From assembly GCF_000143415.4 (NCBI RefSeq), contig NW_003314310.1, positions 1,304,611 through 1,368,610 of the forward strand: a DNA stretch of 64,000 bases. Direction: 5' to 3'. The stretch's first letter is position 1. Every line of letters begins with the position of its first letter. Under the pieces are notes generated by a model. The model was not told the origin of the DNA, ran no database searches, and saw only the letters and a list, made by a program, of their open reading frames with translations. The stretch comes from Selaginella moellendorffii (taxonomy: Eukaryota > Streptophyta > Lycopodiopsida > Selaginellales > Selaginellaceae). Positions 35,401 to 47,943 of the stretch are shown piece by piece. The position numbers and the translations under genes were made by a program.

Positions 35401-38400
35401 TAATGAAACTCGACATCAATCTTGTAGAGAGACATCTCATTTCACTGAAATCTCAACATCAACAATGTCAACGATAAGGCATCACTTCAATACCATCAAC
35501 ACTAGAACAAAGCTAGAAGAAAGCACGAGTGAATCACCACTCAAAGCTCTCTAGCAACTAAACTAACCAAGGTCAAAAATACTTTAGTTAGTATCTGAGA
35601 CCAATTTCTCAACAATACTCAGGTACAGATAACACTTCCTCATGGAGTGAATCACCACATCCAAGACTCAATGAAATCCAACACTATGAACTAAACGCAA
35701 CCAAATGATATCGACAAAGGTAGAGTCGACATGCCAACATGGAAAACCCATGCAAGTTTAACGACATGATCCTCCGCAACCCCATTTGGTAAAGCAAGCC
35801 CATCACTGATAAATCTTCATCGAGTGAAGCAAGTGTCAAAAGCCCTTGACAAAGTCTACAAGCAATCACTAGTTGCAAAGCAACCAACAATCACTTGTCT
35901 TGCCTTTCACAAGACCCAAACACTAACTCATGTCATTGAGTCATATACTTGTCTAACATGAACTTAATACCTCAGGTATGAGTTAAAGGTTCATGGACAA
36001 GCATAACTAAATAACCACTCAAATCCAACTCAACCGCAATAAGCTCACTAATGCACTTAGCCAACAGCTCTGAGCATGCCTTGAAGAGGCTAGCTATACA
36101 TGATCAACACTCAGTCGAAACTAAAGTGAAGACCATGAGATGAACTCATATCGGTACACAACCTCCTCATAGACAAAGCTATAATATGAGTACTAACATC
36201 TCAAACTCAAACAACGAAGTTGAACATCACCATCCTTAGCCAAGGTGTAGGGCCACCAAGACCAAGTCAAGATCAGTGAGAGCTCACTACTCTCATTGAG
36301 TCTAACGAAATGCAAAGTGCAACCTGCCACCAAGCATAACGCTACAAAAGAAAGGCACAAGGGTCACCTTTCTAGAAAAGTGCAACGGCCACTTTTCTAC
36401 ACTAACTCCACACTCTATCCAACTTAATTGCTTTAGCCCCAAAAGTTAGCATCCCTTTCGGGTTGCATCATACAAACTACCTACTAAGATCTAAGCCAAC
36501 CGAAGTCAACTCCAACCCCTTCACTAGTTTGTATTGGCTTATGAAAACGGAATGGTTTTCGAGCAAAGTGATAACAGATCAGCCATTGGAAAAGTCTAAG
36601 AAAATTTGTGGAAAATTTCCATCCTAGAGAAAGAATGACTCTCAGTCCAGGAATTCAAACTTTCAAGACTCAACCAACTTCCTCCTACCAACAACTTCAC
36701 ATAGTTTCACCTCAACACCAATTCTCCAGATCCATAGTATGCTTAAGCCTCAAACATCTTTCTGCCCATTCTTTCGACATCCAACACTAATATCCGTAAA
36801 ATGCAAATGGAACATCCAAGGCTTGATCATGAAGACCACATCTTCGGATATCCATATTGCACTAACACTCTTCTTCAACCACTTTCAAGATCCAATGTGA
36901 AGCTAAAATACTAACAAGAAAAATGACATGGAAAATCAAGCTCTAAGGAAAATTCTTTATCACTCGAAGTAATAATGCCACTTCCACTAACACAAGTGCT
37001 AGTGATGTCAATGCCCCAACTACACATCTTCTCCATCCAACAATCTACTCCAAGTGCTAACGGATCAACTAATGAGCTATAGCAAATGCTACAACCCTTT
37101 TCCAACACCACAATGGGCAAACTCTCAAAGGAACAACGTACCAACTTAAGCTTAGCATAATGGACCACTATCGAGAATCCCGTCAAAGCTACTACAATGC
37201 TACTACTTGCAAGTAGACTAGCTTCTCCATCAACCACTTTGGGGTTGATCATCGTTTAACCAAGCAACTTCGTAAACACATTGCTCATTATCACATGGAT
37301 ATGATATGGAAATCACAATGATTTGATCATCAATTGAGCAATACCACGAGCAATGCCAATGTTATTACTTCAAAGGTTTATGTGACTATCAAGTGTCAAC
37401 TCGATTTGACAAAATGCAACATAAATGCCACATTCCACCAATAGAGATTAACAACACCCGACACCACTAACTTTTGTTCACAACATGGATAAACACATGC
37501 CACTCTTTTTCCGACCAAACTCAAAACTAATCCAACCAAGCTACTCAAGGAACAATAGCAAGGTTCCCGGAAAAAGAATTGAGCATTGTAACTCAAGTCT
37601 TCCAATAGCGAGCTTAGACAAAATGGTATAGCACTTCACTGCTATCTATCCCATAACTCACCATTTGTAAGACCATCATCTCCAACATGCATCAAGATAG
37701 GGACTCTTGATTGCATGATGTGAACACGAGTAATGAGTCACCCCTCGTTGCAAATCATCCCTCCAAGAAGAGAAGATGATTTATGTGTTTGATCCTTCGT
37801 CCCCAATGACTTTCTTTTCGGTCTCATCTTTGACTAAACCTCAAGCTTGCTTTCGCACTGCCTTCAGTCCAATCCAAGAAAAGTTTATGAGAGAGCACGG
37901 CAATGATTACTTGAACCAATAGACTAATCCCTACAGTCTTAGTTGATCCACTTGTAACCATGCCTAGGAAGGATCCACTAGTGCCGTGCTAAACAGCTAC
38001 GGACCAGCCTATTTGCCACTCATAGCAAACCCAAGGAAGGTTTGCTTTCACTCACGGTACATGGAACAACTCATGGAACCACCGATAGGCTAACATTAAT
38101 CCTGCCAACTCAAAGTGCAACCTTGAGTTGCTAATGTGCCTGACACACGAGCCCAAGCTCAAACTCGTGCTAATGGAGCATCTCAAATCCATCCTATGAG
38201 CCCAAGAGCAAGCTCACATCATAAGGTACAACAAGGTAACAAAAACCATACCCAAGGAACGATTGCGAAGCCTTTGCACCAAAACGTGTACCCACTCAGA
38301 TCATCATTTTCATCTCTGCGTATGCAACGAGACTAGTTGCCCAATCTCATTGTATAGTACTCGCTGAGACTCATCCTCTGATACCAAATGTAGCGCACGT

Positions 38401-41400
38401 GGTTTTGACCCTTTATCCTATGGTGATTTACCATAGGATAACACCACGAAGCGGAACCTAAACCCTCTTTGTGCCACGTGACGGATGCCACGTGTCACAT
38501 GCCACGTGTCCATAAGAACCCGAGGTTCAAGGCCTTGGGCCACTGAACAAAGGAATGGTGCCAAACTCCCAAGCATGGAGCCAAGGAGTGACGGAACCAA
38601 ACCACGGAGCAACTCTCGAGCATGAAGCCTAAGGAGCGAAGAGACAGGAGCCCGAAGCGACTTGGAACAGTCCTAGAGTAACCAGCATCCTAATGCCAGG
38701 ACCAGCACGCAAAACGGAGCCAAACAGAGTCTTGCGCTATTTTGGCATACCGGTGGCCTAACGCGAGGATATGGGTACTCCACCAACTAGCATGGAATGG
38801 AACTTGGGCTTAGACCCAAGCCGGACGCAGAACAAGGACAGGCACGCAAGCGGGAGCTAGACTATGCCTCAGGTTGGTCGGCCATGCCCGACCTACCCAC
38901 TATCCCTACTATACATTTGGAACCCCCCACAGCCCCCCCCCTTGAGGAACACACGCTTTGGGCTTTCACCCCAAGCCTCCCTTAGTATCAGGAGTTAGTC
39001 TCTGGGACAAGCTCGAAACTTACTAAATATGGAATGTCCCTAGATTGCGAATTTGGACATGGGACGAACACCATTGTGTTCAGGACGATCTCTACATTCC
39101 ATAGATATGCCAAATGAGCAAATCTGGACACTTTCCATAAATAGCATTTGGGACCGAAATGAGACTAACACAAAGGGCATGATAGCGAGGGTGTTTGGCA
39201 GACACGGTAAGCTATCATGTAGCGATATGCTCCTGTCCCTTCACTCCTTGGGCTAAATGCTCAAGGGTTGTTCCATACTCTAGTACCATCGCTCCTTGGC
39301 TCTATGCTTGGGAGTTTGGCACTGTTCCTCTGTTCAATGATCCAAGGCCCTGAACCTTGGGTTCTGTACCACTATCCTTTGGACACATGGCATATGACAT
39401 GTGGCATGTTTCACGTGGCATAAAGAGGGTTTAGGTTCTACTTCGTGGTGTTATTCAATTGTAAATCACCATAGGATAAAGGTTTTGACCACATGCGCTA
39501 CAATGACCTCCCGAGAAGTCTACATTTAGCAGTTTACATTGGGGTTTAACTTAAATGTCTGGAAAACCTAGTACCTATTGGCAAAATTATTAATATATCA
39601 AAGTGAAGATCACTAAATGATGTTGTGGCTAAGTAAGGACAAGGTCTTGTTTGGTTAAGGAATGAGATTCCTAGTTTAATGTGATGATTTGAACTGTTGA
39701 TAATGATGTGGCTTGGTCAAGGTGACCAAGTGGGAAGGACACCTAAAGGGAAATCAATTGTGTTAATGTAATGGTATAGTGAATCCAAGAAAGTAATCTT
39801 TAGGAAAGACTCATGGGAGGGTTGCAAAGTTAGGACGTGAATAGAACTTATAATAAATAATGCTCAAGAGACTTACTAGGGGTGAACACCCCTTAGACTT
39901 AGCAAAGTAGAACTTTTGTTATGGAGCTAAAAAGATACTTCAAGAATGGAAGTAGTGATCCTATGTTGTTTGGTGCAACAATCAAAGGATAGAAACAAAA
40001 GATTAATGGCCAAGATTGGGCCATAGAAGTCATTGGAAGAAATCCAAATGACAAGTTAGGCAAGAAACACCCACAAGGTGGATACTAATGGATTGTGGGA
40101 AAGGAAATATATTTCTAAGAAGTGATTCCAAAATGCTTTACTTAGCAAAGGGTAAAAGCTTCAAAAGAGATGGAGTGATAAGGTAGCCAAATGATAGGGC
40201 TATAAATAACCCTAATATGAATTATAGATAAATGGAATTTAATCCCAAGGGTGGCATGAAATAAAAGAGGAGATGATGGTATCCTTTAATAAGGAACTTC
40301 CTAAGATGGGGAAGTGGGGTTTGTATAACCTGTGTAATCCAAGGTGTTGGACACACCTAAGAAATTGACTCAAGATGTCAATATTAAAGTTCCAAAGTGT
40401 GATAGTTATGCTCGTAAGGCCGAGGCTACTCCTGAATGAGTAATCAAATTGAAATAAAGAAAGTGTCTCTAACAAATTTAGCATGAACTAAACAAAGAAA
40501 AGGGAAAGGACCACTATAAGTGGTCTAATGAATCTCTAAGTTAGAGAGGCTATGCTCGTTAAAGGATGGGCAAGGCATAGTGAGTTTTCGATGTCGAACC
40601 ATTGATGAATATTGGTTGGGTGTTAAGGATGAAAAATGGTAATCCATAATGAAGTTGCTTTGTAAAATAGTTCATCATTTAACAAGAACATAGAGGTGGT
40701 GGAGTTGTGAGACACAAATCCCTAAGACCCAAAGTGGAGCAGAAATGGTGTCACATAGTAGTGGTCAAAGTGGAAGTCCAATAGGCTTAACATGTTTGGA
40801 CCAAAGGCTTCGACTTAAAAAGTTGAGAGTGGGAGTGAAACTTTGAATGAAATGCTCTAGGGATGAGTACGAAGCAATTGGTGAATCAGTTTCTAAAAAG
40901 GGATATAAGAAGAATTGACATGTGGCAAGTGTCATGACACATAAAAGTGTTTGGAACGAGTATGAAAAGGAGTCAAATATAGACCCGAGATGGAGTTTGA
41001 GATGGAGTCAGAGATGGACCCAAGATAAAGTCCGAAATGGACCCGAGATGGAGTCCAAGATGGAGCCGAGATGGAGTCTGAAATGGACCCGAGATGGAGT
41101 CTGAAATGGACCCGAGATGGAGTCTGAAATGGACCCGAGATGGAGTCTGAAATGGACCCGAGATGGAGTCTGAGGTTGAGTCTAAAATGGACTTGAGATG
41201 GAGTCCAAGGTTGAGATCGAGGCCGAGACTAAGACCAAGACCGAGACCAAGTTCGAGTCCGAGTCCAAGTCCAAGACCAAGTCTGAGACTATGTTTGAGT
41301 TCAAGTCCGAGTCCAAGTCCATGTTTGAGGGTGAAAGCCCAAAGCAATTGTCTCCCAGACCCTTAAGGGTTTGGTGAGCTCCAAAAGTATAGTAGGGGGG

Positions 41401-42064
41401 AGGACTCCAATAGAGTTAGTTTAGCCAGGAAAGGCTCGTGTGACCAAGGAAGGCTATACCTATGTGTTGGGTGATGATATAACCATTGAGGATTCTAAAG
41501 ATAGAGTGAATTCAGACAAATAAATGGGGTAGCTTGATGAAGTGTTCAAGAGCTGGTTCTAGATCCCCCGGGAAATCTGATGGTCAATGCTCCCAATCCA
41601 AATATGAGTGGCACTACCTACTTGGATACCTAGTGTAGCTCATTGGAATCTCACTTTAGCCATATGGCTAGGGCAAAAGGTAGGGAAAGTACTCATAAAA
41701 CTTGCGTAGGGATATGGTGTTTCCAAATGTCATCCCAAATTCCTGGATTGTGGAAAAAAAGAGGAATAGTCCTTTTGTGTAGTGACTAAGAATACAATCA
41801 CATGGTGAGGAAGTCCTAGAGGTTAGTGGGACTTAATGGTTAATCCTTTAAGCCTTCACCCAGTGGTGGTGTTGCAAACACGGCCGTGGATAGAGATTTG
41901 GTGGGAACTGAAGAAGGGATATTGAGAAAGGATGTTCCCCATGTTTTCAAGCATCTTAAGGGTGCTAAAGTGTGGTCAAAGGATGACCACTCATTGATGG
42001 ATGGCCCAGTATTTGAGAGATGGGATGGTGATGCAAGTGGTCTTGGACTACTGATGTGATAAGG

Positions 42065-43160
42065 TGTAAGCGACTAAATTTTCCATTCTACTTTAGTCAC
42101 TTAACCACACCTCTAACCACTTGGAGGAGTCTCATTCAAAAGCTCCATAAGTCCAATCCAGGACTTGGGACTTGCTAGCCCCGAGAATGGCATCCATGCC
42201 ACTCAACATTTGCACTTGGTCCAAGTGCTCCACGTGTCCGATCCCATGACCGACACTCAAAGGTACCACCGACATAGCAGCCCGTTATGCTAAGGCCATG
42301 CCCAATCACCTTTGCCACACTGGTAGTCCAATACCACCTGCATCACCGTCTTGGCTCTCCAAGACTAGGCAAACCATCCGTGAGTGGTCATCTCAGATCC
42401 ACTCCTTAGCATCCTTAGGATGCCCACCGACAAGGGGAATAGCCTTCCCCAATATCCCTCTGTCAGTCCCCACTAAGTCCCTTCCTGCCCCTGGCTGTGT
42501 TTGCCAACACTGCCACTGGATCGAGACCCACAGGCCCGACCACTAAGTCCCACGGTCCTCTGGGACTTCCTCACCACACGACTGTGTCCTTGGTTACTAC
42601 CCCAGAGGACTGCTCCTCTTCCTTTCCACAGTCTGGGCCTTTGGGACAACATTTCGGAACACCGTGGCCTTACGCGAGCCACCTGGGTACTCTCCTCGCC
42701 TTCTGCCCTAGGGTGCTCTAGCCATGGGCTTAGAGCGGGTTCCATTGAGCCACACCAGGTATCCAAGTAGGTAGTGCCACCCACACTTGGACCGGGAGCA
42801 TCGGCCAGTCGATCTCCTGGGGGAACTAGAGCCGGCTCTTGAACACTTCACCAAGCTACCCCGCTTGTCGGTCTGTGTTCACTCTAGTCTTGGACTTCCC
42901 AGTGGGCAGCTCATCACCCAACACTGGGTCCGGCCTTCCTGGGCCAAACTGGCCTTTCCTGGCCAAACTGGCTCCACTGCAGTCCTCCCCCTACTATACT
43001 TTTGGAGCTCACCAAACCCCCCAGGGTCTGGGAGACGAACGCTTTGGGCTTTCACCCTCTCAGGCTCCGGACTCGGACTCGGACTCAGACTCAGACTCGG
43101 ACTCGGACTCGGGCTCGGGCTCGGTCTCGGCCTCGGCCTCGGTCTCAGTCTCGGTCCCGA

Positions 43161-43192
<32 letters not shown>

Positions 43193-43855
43193 CCGGTCTC
43201 GGTCTCGACTTCGGACTCCATCTCGGACTCCATCTCGGACTCCATCTCGGACTCCATCTCGGACTCCATCTCGGGTCCATGTCGGACTCCATCTCGGGTC
43301 CATCTCGGACTCCATCTCGGACTCCATTTCGGGTCCATCTCGGGTCCACCTCGGACTCCATCTCGGACTCCATCTCGGACTCCATCTCGGGTCCATCTCG
43401 GACTCCACTTCGGACTCCAACTCGGGTCCATCTTGGGTCCACCTCGGACTCCACTTCGGACTCCTTCTCGGACTCCATCTCGGGTCCATCTCGGACTCCA
43501 ACTCGGGTCCATCTCGGACTCCACTTCGGACTCCAACTCGGGTCCATCTCGGACTCCACTTCGGACTCCAACTCGGGTCCATCTCGGACTCCACTTCGGA
43601 CTCCAACTCGAGTCCATCTCGGACACTCCCACGTGTCATGTGTTGGTCCTTTTGGGTCCCTTTTTGGAGCCTCGCCTTTTGCTCGCTTCGTGCTCGTTCC
43701 TCGAGCACTTCGTTGGGAGTTCCACTCCCGCTTTTGACTTTTCAAGTCGGAGCTTTTGGTCCAAACGTGTTACGCTCGTTTGGCTCTCGCTTCGGCCACT
43801 ACCATGTGGCACCCTTCCGGCTCCACTTTGGGGCCTAGGGATTTTGTGTCTCACA
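42065..43855 (-). mobile_element. Inverted group A solo LTR with perfect TAAGG duplication
   Basis: The 1791-bp LTR is the longest A-LTR here. The + strand starts TGTAAGCGACTAAATTTTCC and ends TTTTGTGTCTCACA. It is flanked by TAAGG at 42060-42064 and 43856-43860. The microsatellite (43050-43625) is long and pure, which opens frames of more than 300 codons in several phases on both strands; none is a gene. It interrupts the 3' LTR of the outer A element and is GC-rich, so it is probably one of the youngest insertions. Confidence 0.9.
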
Positions 43856-44106
43856 TAAGGGTGAATGGGTATAGTCTTAGCATAATGGGCCAATATATCA
43901 GTGGTACCTTTAAGTGTTGATCATAAAATTAGACATATGGAGGATTTGGACCAAGTGCAAAGGTTGAGTGGTATAGATGCCATTCATGGGGCTTACAAGT
44001 CCCCAAGTCCAGAATAGGACTTATGGAGGTTGTGTGTGAGACTCCTTCAAGTGATCAGAGGTGTGGTTAAGTGACTAAAATAAAATGGAAAATTTAATCA
44101 TTGACA

Positions 44107-45984
44107 CCACCATCAAAGTATCATAACCCTTAGACTTTGGCAAGCAAGTGATAAATTCAAGGGTCACACTTTGAAATGGCCATGTCGGTGTTAGAATGCA
44201 TTGCAACTTTCCAGTCTACTTCTCAATTTTACACTTACATTGCTGGCATATAGGGTAAGAATGAATATAATCCACTTCATCACCTTCCATACTATACTAG
44301 AAAATTCACTTTTTCAATGAAGCAAGAGTCTTTCATTTTCCACCATGTCTTACTATTGGAACACCATGATGTTCCCGTAGAAACAATTGCTACAGATCCT
44401 TAGAGGGAAGATACAATCTTTCTTGATTATAGAAAATAAACCCATCCCGAACTAAGAAGTGATGTTTCATATTGGCATGATTAGCAACTTTCACCACTTC
44501 AGTACCAGGGTTCTGCTTCGAAACTCCATATGGAGTAAGATTTCCTTTGCCAATGGATCACTTCTATATGAAGCCTGAATGTCCTCCAACCAGTTCAAAC
44601 TGATTGCTGACATTGCCTGGAACTGAGCTTGACAATTCAATGCATCTAGAACAATATTATCTTTACCAAGTTTATAGATAATATTCCAAGGACCTATGTC
44701 CTATCTCTCTGCAATGGAAGCAATGACCCACACTACTTGTTCCACTAGAAGTAGGTTTCTTAGGTTGCTACTACTTGTACCCAATAAGAGGAGGAACATA
44801 GAGCTTGGGACCAAAAGAAGCTGCTGGTGGTTATCAACCACCACCTTTGTTAACTATTGCTTGTGAGCCTCCAGGGCGAAACTTTCCTTCCACCCTCTTT
44901 TTCCAATCATCTTATTTATTCCCAGAGATCTTATTCTTGTACAAGGTACTAGCATACAGCTACTGATATTGTTCCATGAGTGAGTGACTAAAGGCAACTT
45001 GGTATGGTGCCTCCTTACACTCCAAGTACGTCATCTTCGGCTTAAACTTCAAAATCTCATTGTGAGAAAGTGAATTTAAACCTTCCAAGAAATAACTTCG
45101 AGTATCTTCATCACTCATATTTACAATCATAATGCACTTCTAAGCAAACACATTAATGTAATGTATAATGTCCCCTCACTGCTTTAACTACCATACCGTT
45201 GCGTGAAGTTTCATACCAAGATCATCCGGCAAGTATTCTTTATGGATCCGAGATTGCATCTTGGTCCAACTTCTAATTTGCCCTTTTTCAACACACACTT
45301 GGCACCACCACGTTTTGGCATGTTCAGTGAGAAAGGATTATGCATACACAACTTTTGTACGATCATCTATGTCTACCACTATGAAATAGTTTTCCATATC
45401 ATAGACCCAGTCTTCCAAAACTTAATAGTCTTGTATGCCTTTGAAATTGGGTGGTTTTAGAGGCTTGAACTTTGAAACTCATGTAACCGGGGGTGGTTGC
45501 AAAACTTCATCATCCTCAAAACTTTAAGAGGAGTTTAGTTGTTTAGGTTTAGCTAGTTTCGTTGCCTCAACTTCTTTCTTCTTCTTCTTATTCTCCTTCT
45601 TCCACTTGCAAACTTCCCCTTACAAATTCTCAATCTCAACTTCTTGAGCTGTATGCTGTAATGCTGTAGCATTAGGCTCTTCTTCCTCTGATTTAGCCTT
45701 TGCCTCTCCTGTAGTATCTTTAGCAAGAGTTTCCTCCTCTCAATTCGCCCATCTAAAAGTTTCAGCATCATCAAAATGGTTCTTTTTCACCATCTTGCTA
45801 GTTGTATACATACCTTTATCAATAATTGAACATGCATACAACATTTTTACCGAATGGTGCAATCACACTAATATTACACAGGTCACTTTAGATCTACTAC
45901 AAAAGTCTCTTCATATGCAACGCAAGTCAAAATTTTTGACAAAAGTTGAATAAGAATCGTTGAGACAATTCCTCTGATACCAAA
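44107..45984 (-). pseudogene. Gag and partial pol of element C
   Basis: This continues the interrupted C element on the minus strand. Next to the junction the integrase core start is readable (about 44150-44107, ITCLPKSKGYDT). A Cys/His-rich stretch follows, then near 44735-44700 a CFHCREIGHR zinc knuckle of gag. A basic/coiled stretch at 45774-45553 belongs to the gag N-terminal half. Reverse transcriptase and RNase H are not recognisable, so a deletion of roughly 2 kb of pol is inferred. Stops are frequent. Confidence 0.6.
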
Positions 45985-46395
45985 TGTAGTGCATCTAAAT
46001 TTGGAGTTGAACTCCAAGCCTATTGTGCTACAGAACGAGGGTCTAGTACAATCCCATGAGCACCAACTCCTCATATCCAGCATTTGCATGTAAAATTGTG
46101 TCAGACAGTGTTAGGCATGATTTTGGCATACTAGTGGCCTAACGTGAAGAGGAGAGTACTCTACTGACTAAAGTAGTGTGGAGCTTGGGCTTAGACCCAA
46201 GCCGAACACATAATAAGGAGTGATACAGCTTAGCAAGAGCTAAACTAATGTCTTAGGTGGTCAAAATACATTCCAACCACTATCCTTACTATACATTTGG
46301 AACCCCCAATAACCCCCCCCACCCCCCCCCCCCCCCCCCCCCCTTGAGGAACACACGCTTTGGGTTTTCACCCCAAGCTTCCTTTAGTACTAAGA

Positions 46396-47943
46396 GTTTT
46401 GTTCTTTTGGTGAAAGTGGATATGATTGATAATTATTAGTGGTGTAACTTTCATATTCTGGAGTTTCTAATGGTGGTATATCTTTGTCTAGTTGTAAATC
46501 TTCTATTGTTGAGTTGTCTTCTAATTTTGTTGTAGTTGTGTGGCTTAATTCACCAACTTGTGTTGCTTGGTTTTTTTTGTCGTAGGTGTCGAATATTATC
46601 TCAAGAATTTCTTTTTGAGATTGAGTTATCTGTTGTTTATGTAGTGTTGAAGGTTGCTAGAGTTGTCTTCTACTTGCTTGATTTTCTTAACATCGATCTC
46701 ACTCTTGTATCTTGAGTTGGTTGGGTTTGTGCTCATATATTTGATGTTGTGTTGGAGTTTTCTTGAATTTTTGTTTTCTTAAATTTGGTTTCTTGAATTT
46801 GTTTTATTGGATTTGTTGTTATTGTCTTTGGTTTGTTGTGTTCTTATTAAGGAAATGTTGTATAGTTATAGAATTGTGTGGTGTAGACTAACACGATCTT
46901 GTATGTTGGTATTTGTATTGCTACATTGTACTCAGTTAAATAAAGTTGATCAGTTGTCAACAACTGCTTGCCAACTTTGAGATCAAACAAGAGTGCATAC
47001 TATAGTTACTCTTTTTATGAGTTTTTGTTGTGTTAAATTGTTGTAAAGTAATTGTGGCCTACCTCTAATTATGTTGTATAAATTTTTACATATCCTCACT
47101 ATGAGCTTCCGCGATCTCCAATAGATGGTGATATTTGAAAAGTTTGAGCTGAGTAGTGGTTGTATTCGAAGTATTGTTATCCTCAAGATTGTTGTTGAAA
47201 TAGATTTTCAAAATTCTTGATTCTTGTATTCTTCTATCTTCAATTGCAGTCCATGCATTGAGATATGGATTCCAATAGACTTCTTTAATTAATAGTTGTA
47301 GTGTTTGGGGGTGTATCCAGTGTTCTTTTGCCCAAGTTCCTCTTCATATTTCTTCATCTTGTAATTTGTATATGGCTGTGTCGATGGGTGTAACATATCC
47401 ATTAATATCATCTAATAATTTCTTTGATTTGTTATAGTAGAAAGGTTGGAAGTTTTTCTTAGATTCGTTGTGTGTTGTTTTTTTTTTTCTTTTTGGCAAA
47501 TTTATTTTTGATCTAAGTAGATGTTGGAAATCCAAAAAAGTTCAAGGATGATTCTCCACATGTAGAGTTTGGTTTTGTCTTGATGTTCTACAAACTTCTT
47601 CTAGTGGATGATGACTCTAGAGTGGATTGGTGTATGTGTTTCTTTTCTTTGTTGATTGTAGATTTTGTTGAAGATTCTTTCTTGAATCTTGAGAGGTAGA
47701 TTCTTGAGTGCCCTCGTGAGTCTTCTTTTTGTATCCTCGATGATGACTAAAGTAGGATTTTAAACTCATGATGTTGAGATTTCGGTCATGATTTGGATTG
47801 GAGGTAGATAGCATTGAGGTCATGAAACTACAAGATTTGTTTATTGCTTCATTTGCTATCATTGACTTTCTTGACTTTTAAGAAAATATTTGTAAGAGTC
47901 AGGAAAAGTTTCTTGAATCCCACATACCCATCATAATCACCAT
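46396..47943 (-). pseudogene. Gag-like 5' region of the Tat-like element
   Basis: This AT-rich interval lies inside the right LTR of element T, where gag and leader are expected. Minus-strand frames at 47535-47344 and 47862-47617 are basic and Gln/Asn/Ser-rich. One readable phrase resembles a gag-type W-containing block (WIHPQTLQLL, WNPYLNAW near 47330-47250). No zinc knuckle or protease is seen and stops are common. The assignment rests mainly on position. Confidence 0.4.

Larger units (their letters stand above)
32282..39227 (-). mobile_element. Group D LTR retrotransposon, non-coding 5 kb interior
   Basis: The 3' LTR is 32282-33428 (1147 bp). The polypurine complement CTCTCCCCCCCTA follows from 33429. 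The interior runs to 38388, and a primer-binding complement CCTCTGATACCA lies at 38375-38386. The 5' LTR (38389-39227) is truncated. The two LTR copies are nearly identical over their shared length, so insertion was recent. The roughly 5 kb interior has no frame with recognisable gag or pol, which fits a large retrotransposon derivative. Element C, with the same LTR type, is a possible coding partner. Confidence 0.8.
31440..39502 (+). mobile_element. Group D solo LTR split by a D element
   Basis: The pieces 31440-32281 and 39228-39502 form one D LTR in + orientation, missing about 30 bp at the inner junction. It starts like TGTCGCGCATGTGACTTC (here decayed) and ends CACATGCGCTACA. Flanks GTGAC (31435-31439) and ATGAC (39503-39507) are a near-identical 5-bp duplication. 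The order is confirmed by the intact inverted D LTR at 32282-33428. Confidence 0.7.
31054..39538 (+). mobile_element. Group F TRIM-like element split by a D solo LTR
   Basis: A shortened 5' LTR (31054-31156) is followed by TTTAGTATTAGAG as primer-binding site and an interior of about 200 bp. A purine-rich AAGTGTGGTGGAT tract precedes the 3' LTR (31359-31439 plus 39503-39538). Flanks CTAGG and TTGGG may be a decayed duplication of a CCGGG-like target still seen at 22115 in the A paralogue. No coding capacity. Confidence 0.6.
15763..44106 (+). mobile_element. Outer group A LTR retrotransposon (non-coding)
   Basis: The 5' LTR is in two pieces (15763-15990 and 24774-26131, about 1.59 kb together), split by the inner A element. 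The 3' LTR is 40706-42064 plus 43861-44106 (about 1.6 kb), split by an inverted A solo LTR. LTRs start TGTGAGACAC. The interior (26132-28207, 30521-31053, 39539-40705; about 3.8 kb) starts with primer-binding site TGGTATCAGAACT and ends with a GGTGGTGGAGT polypurine tract. No gag or pol is recognisable, so it must have relied on another element. Target duplication is not clear. Confidence 0.8.
13216..46395 (-). mobile_element. Group C chromovirus (Ty3/Gypsy), interrupted
   Basis: The 3' LTR lies at 13216-14154 (939 bp; + strand starts TGTAGCGCACC). Its polypurine complement follows at 14155-14170. The 5' LTR starts at 45985 and is truncated near 46395 after a poly-C run. A primer-binding complement CCTCTGATACCA sits at 45971-45982 (initiator Met tRNA). 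Coding remains on the minus strand are given separately. The element is interrupted by the outer A element between 15763 and 44106. Its LTR is homologous to group D. Confidence 0.75.

Noticed and set aside
36911-37252. 113-codon minus-strand frame in the D interior
   Set aside because: It stands alone in 5 kb of non-coding sequence, has no domain, and no similar frame was noticed in the other D copy.
38389-39502. A 1.1-kb inverted-repeat element (starts TGTAGCGCA, ends TGCGCTACA), which could look like a DNA transposon
   Set aside because: It is explained by a truncated D 5' LTR joined to the end of an oppositely oriented D solo LTR, with the D solo LTR duplication (GTGAC/ATGAC) outside.
43050-43625. 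CRISPR-like array of repeats
   Set aside because: Units are contiguous 6-12 bp microsatellite without unique spacers, in a plant-type LTR.
42787-43858. Overlapping open frames of 190-340 codons on both strands with SDSDSD, GLGLGL or RPRPRP repeats
   Set aside because: They arise because the GAGTCC/GAGACC units contain no stops in most frames; the interval is a solo LTR with TAAGG duplications.
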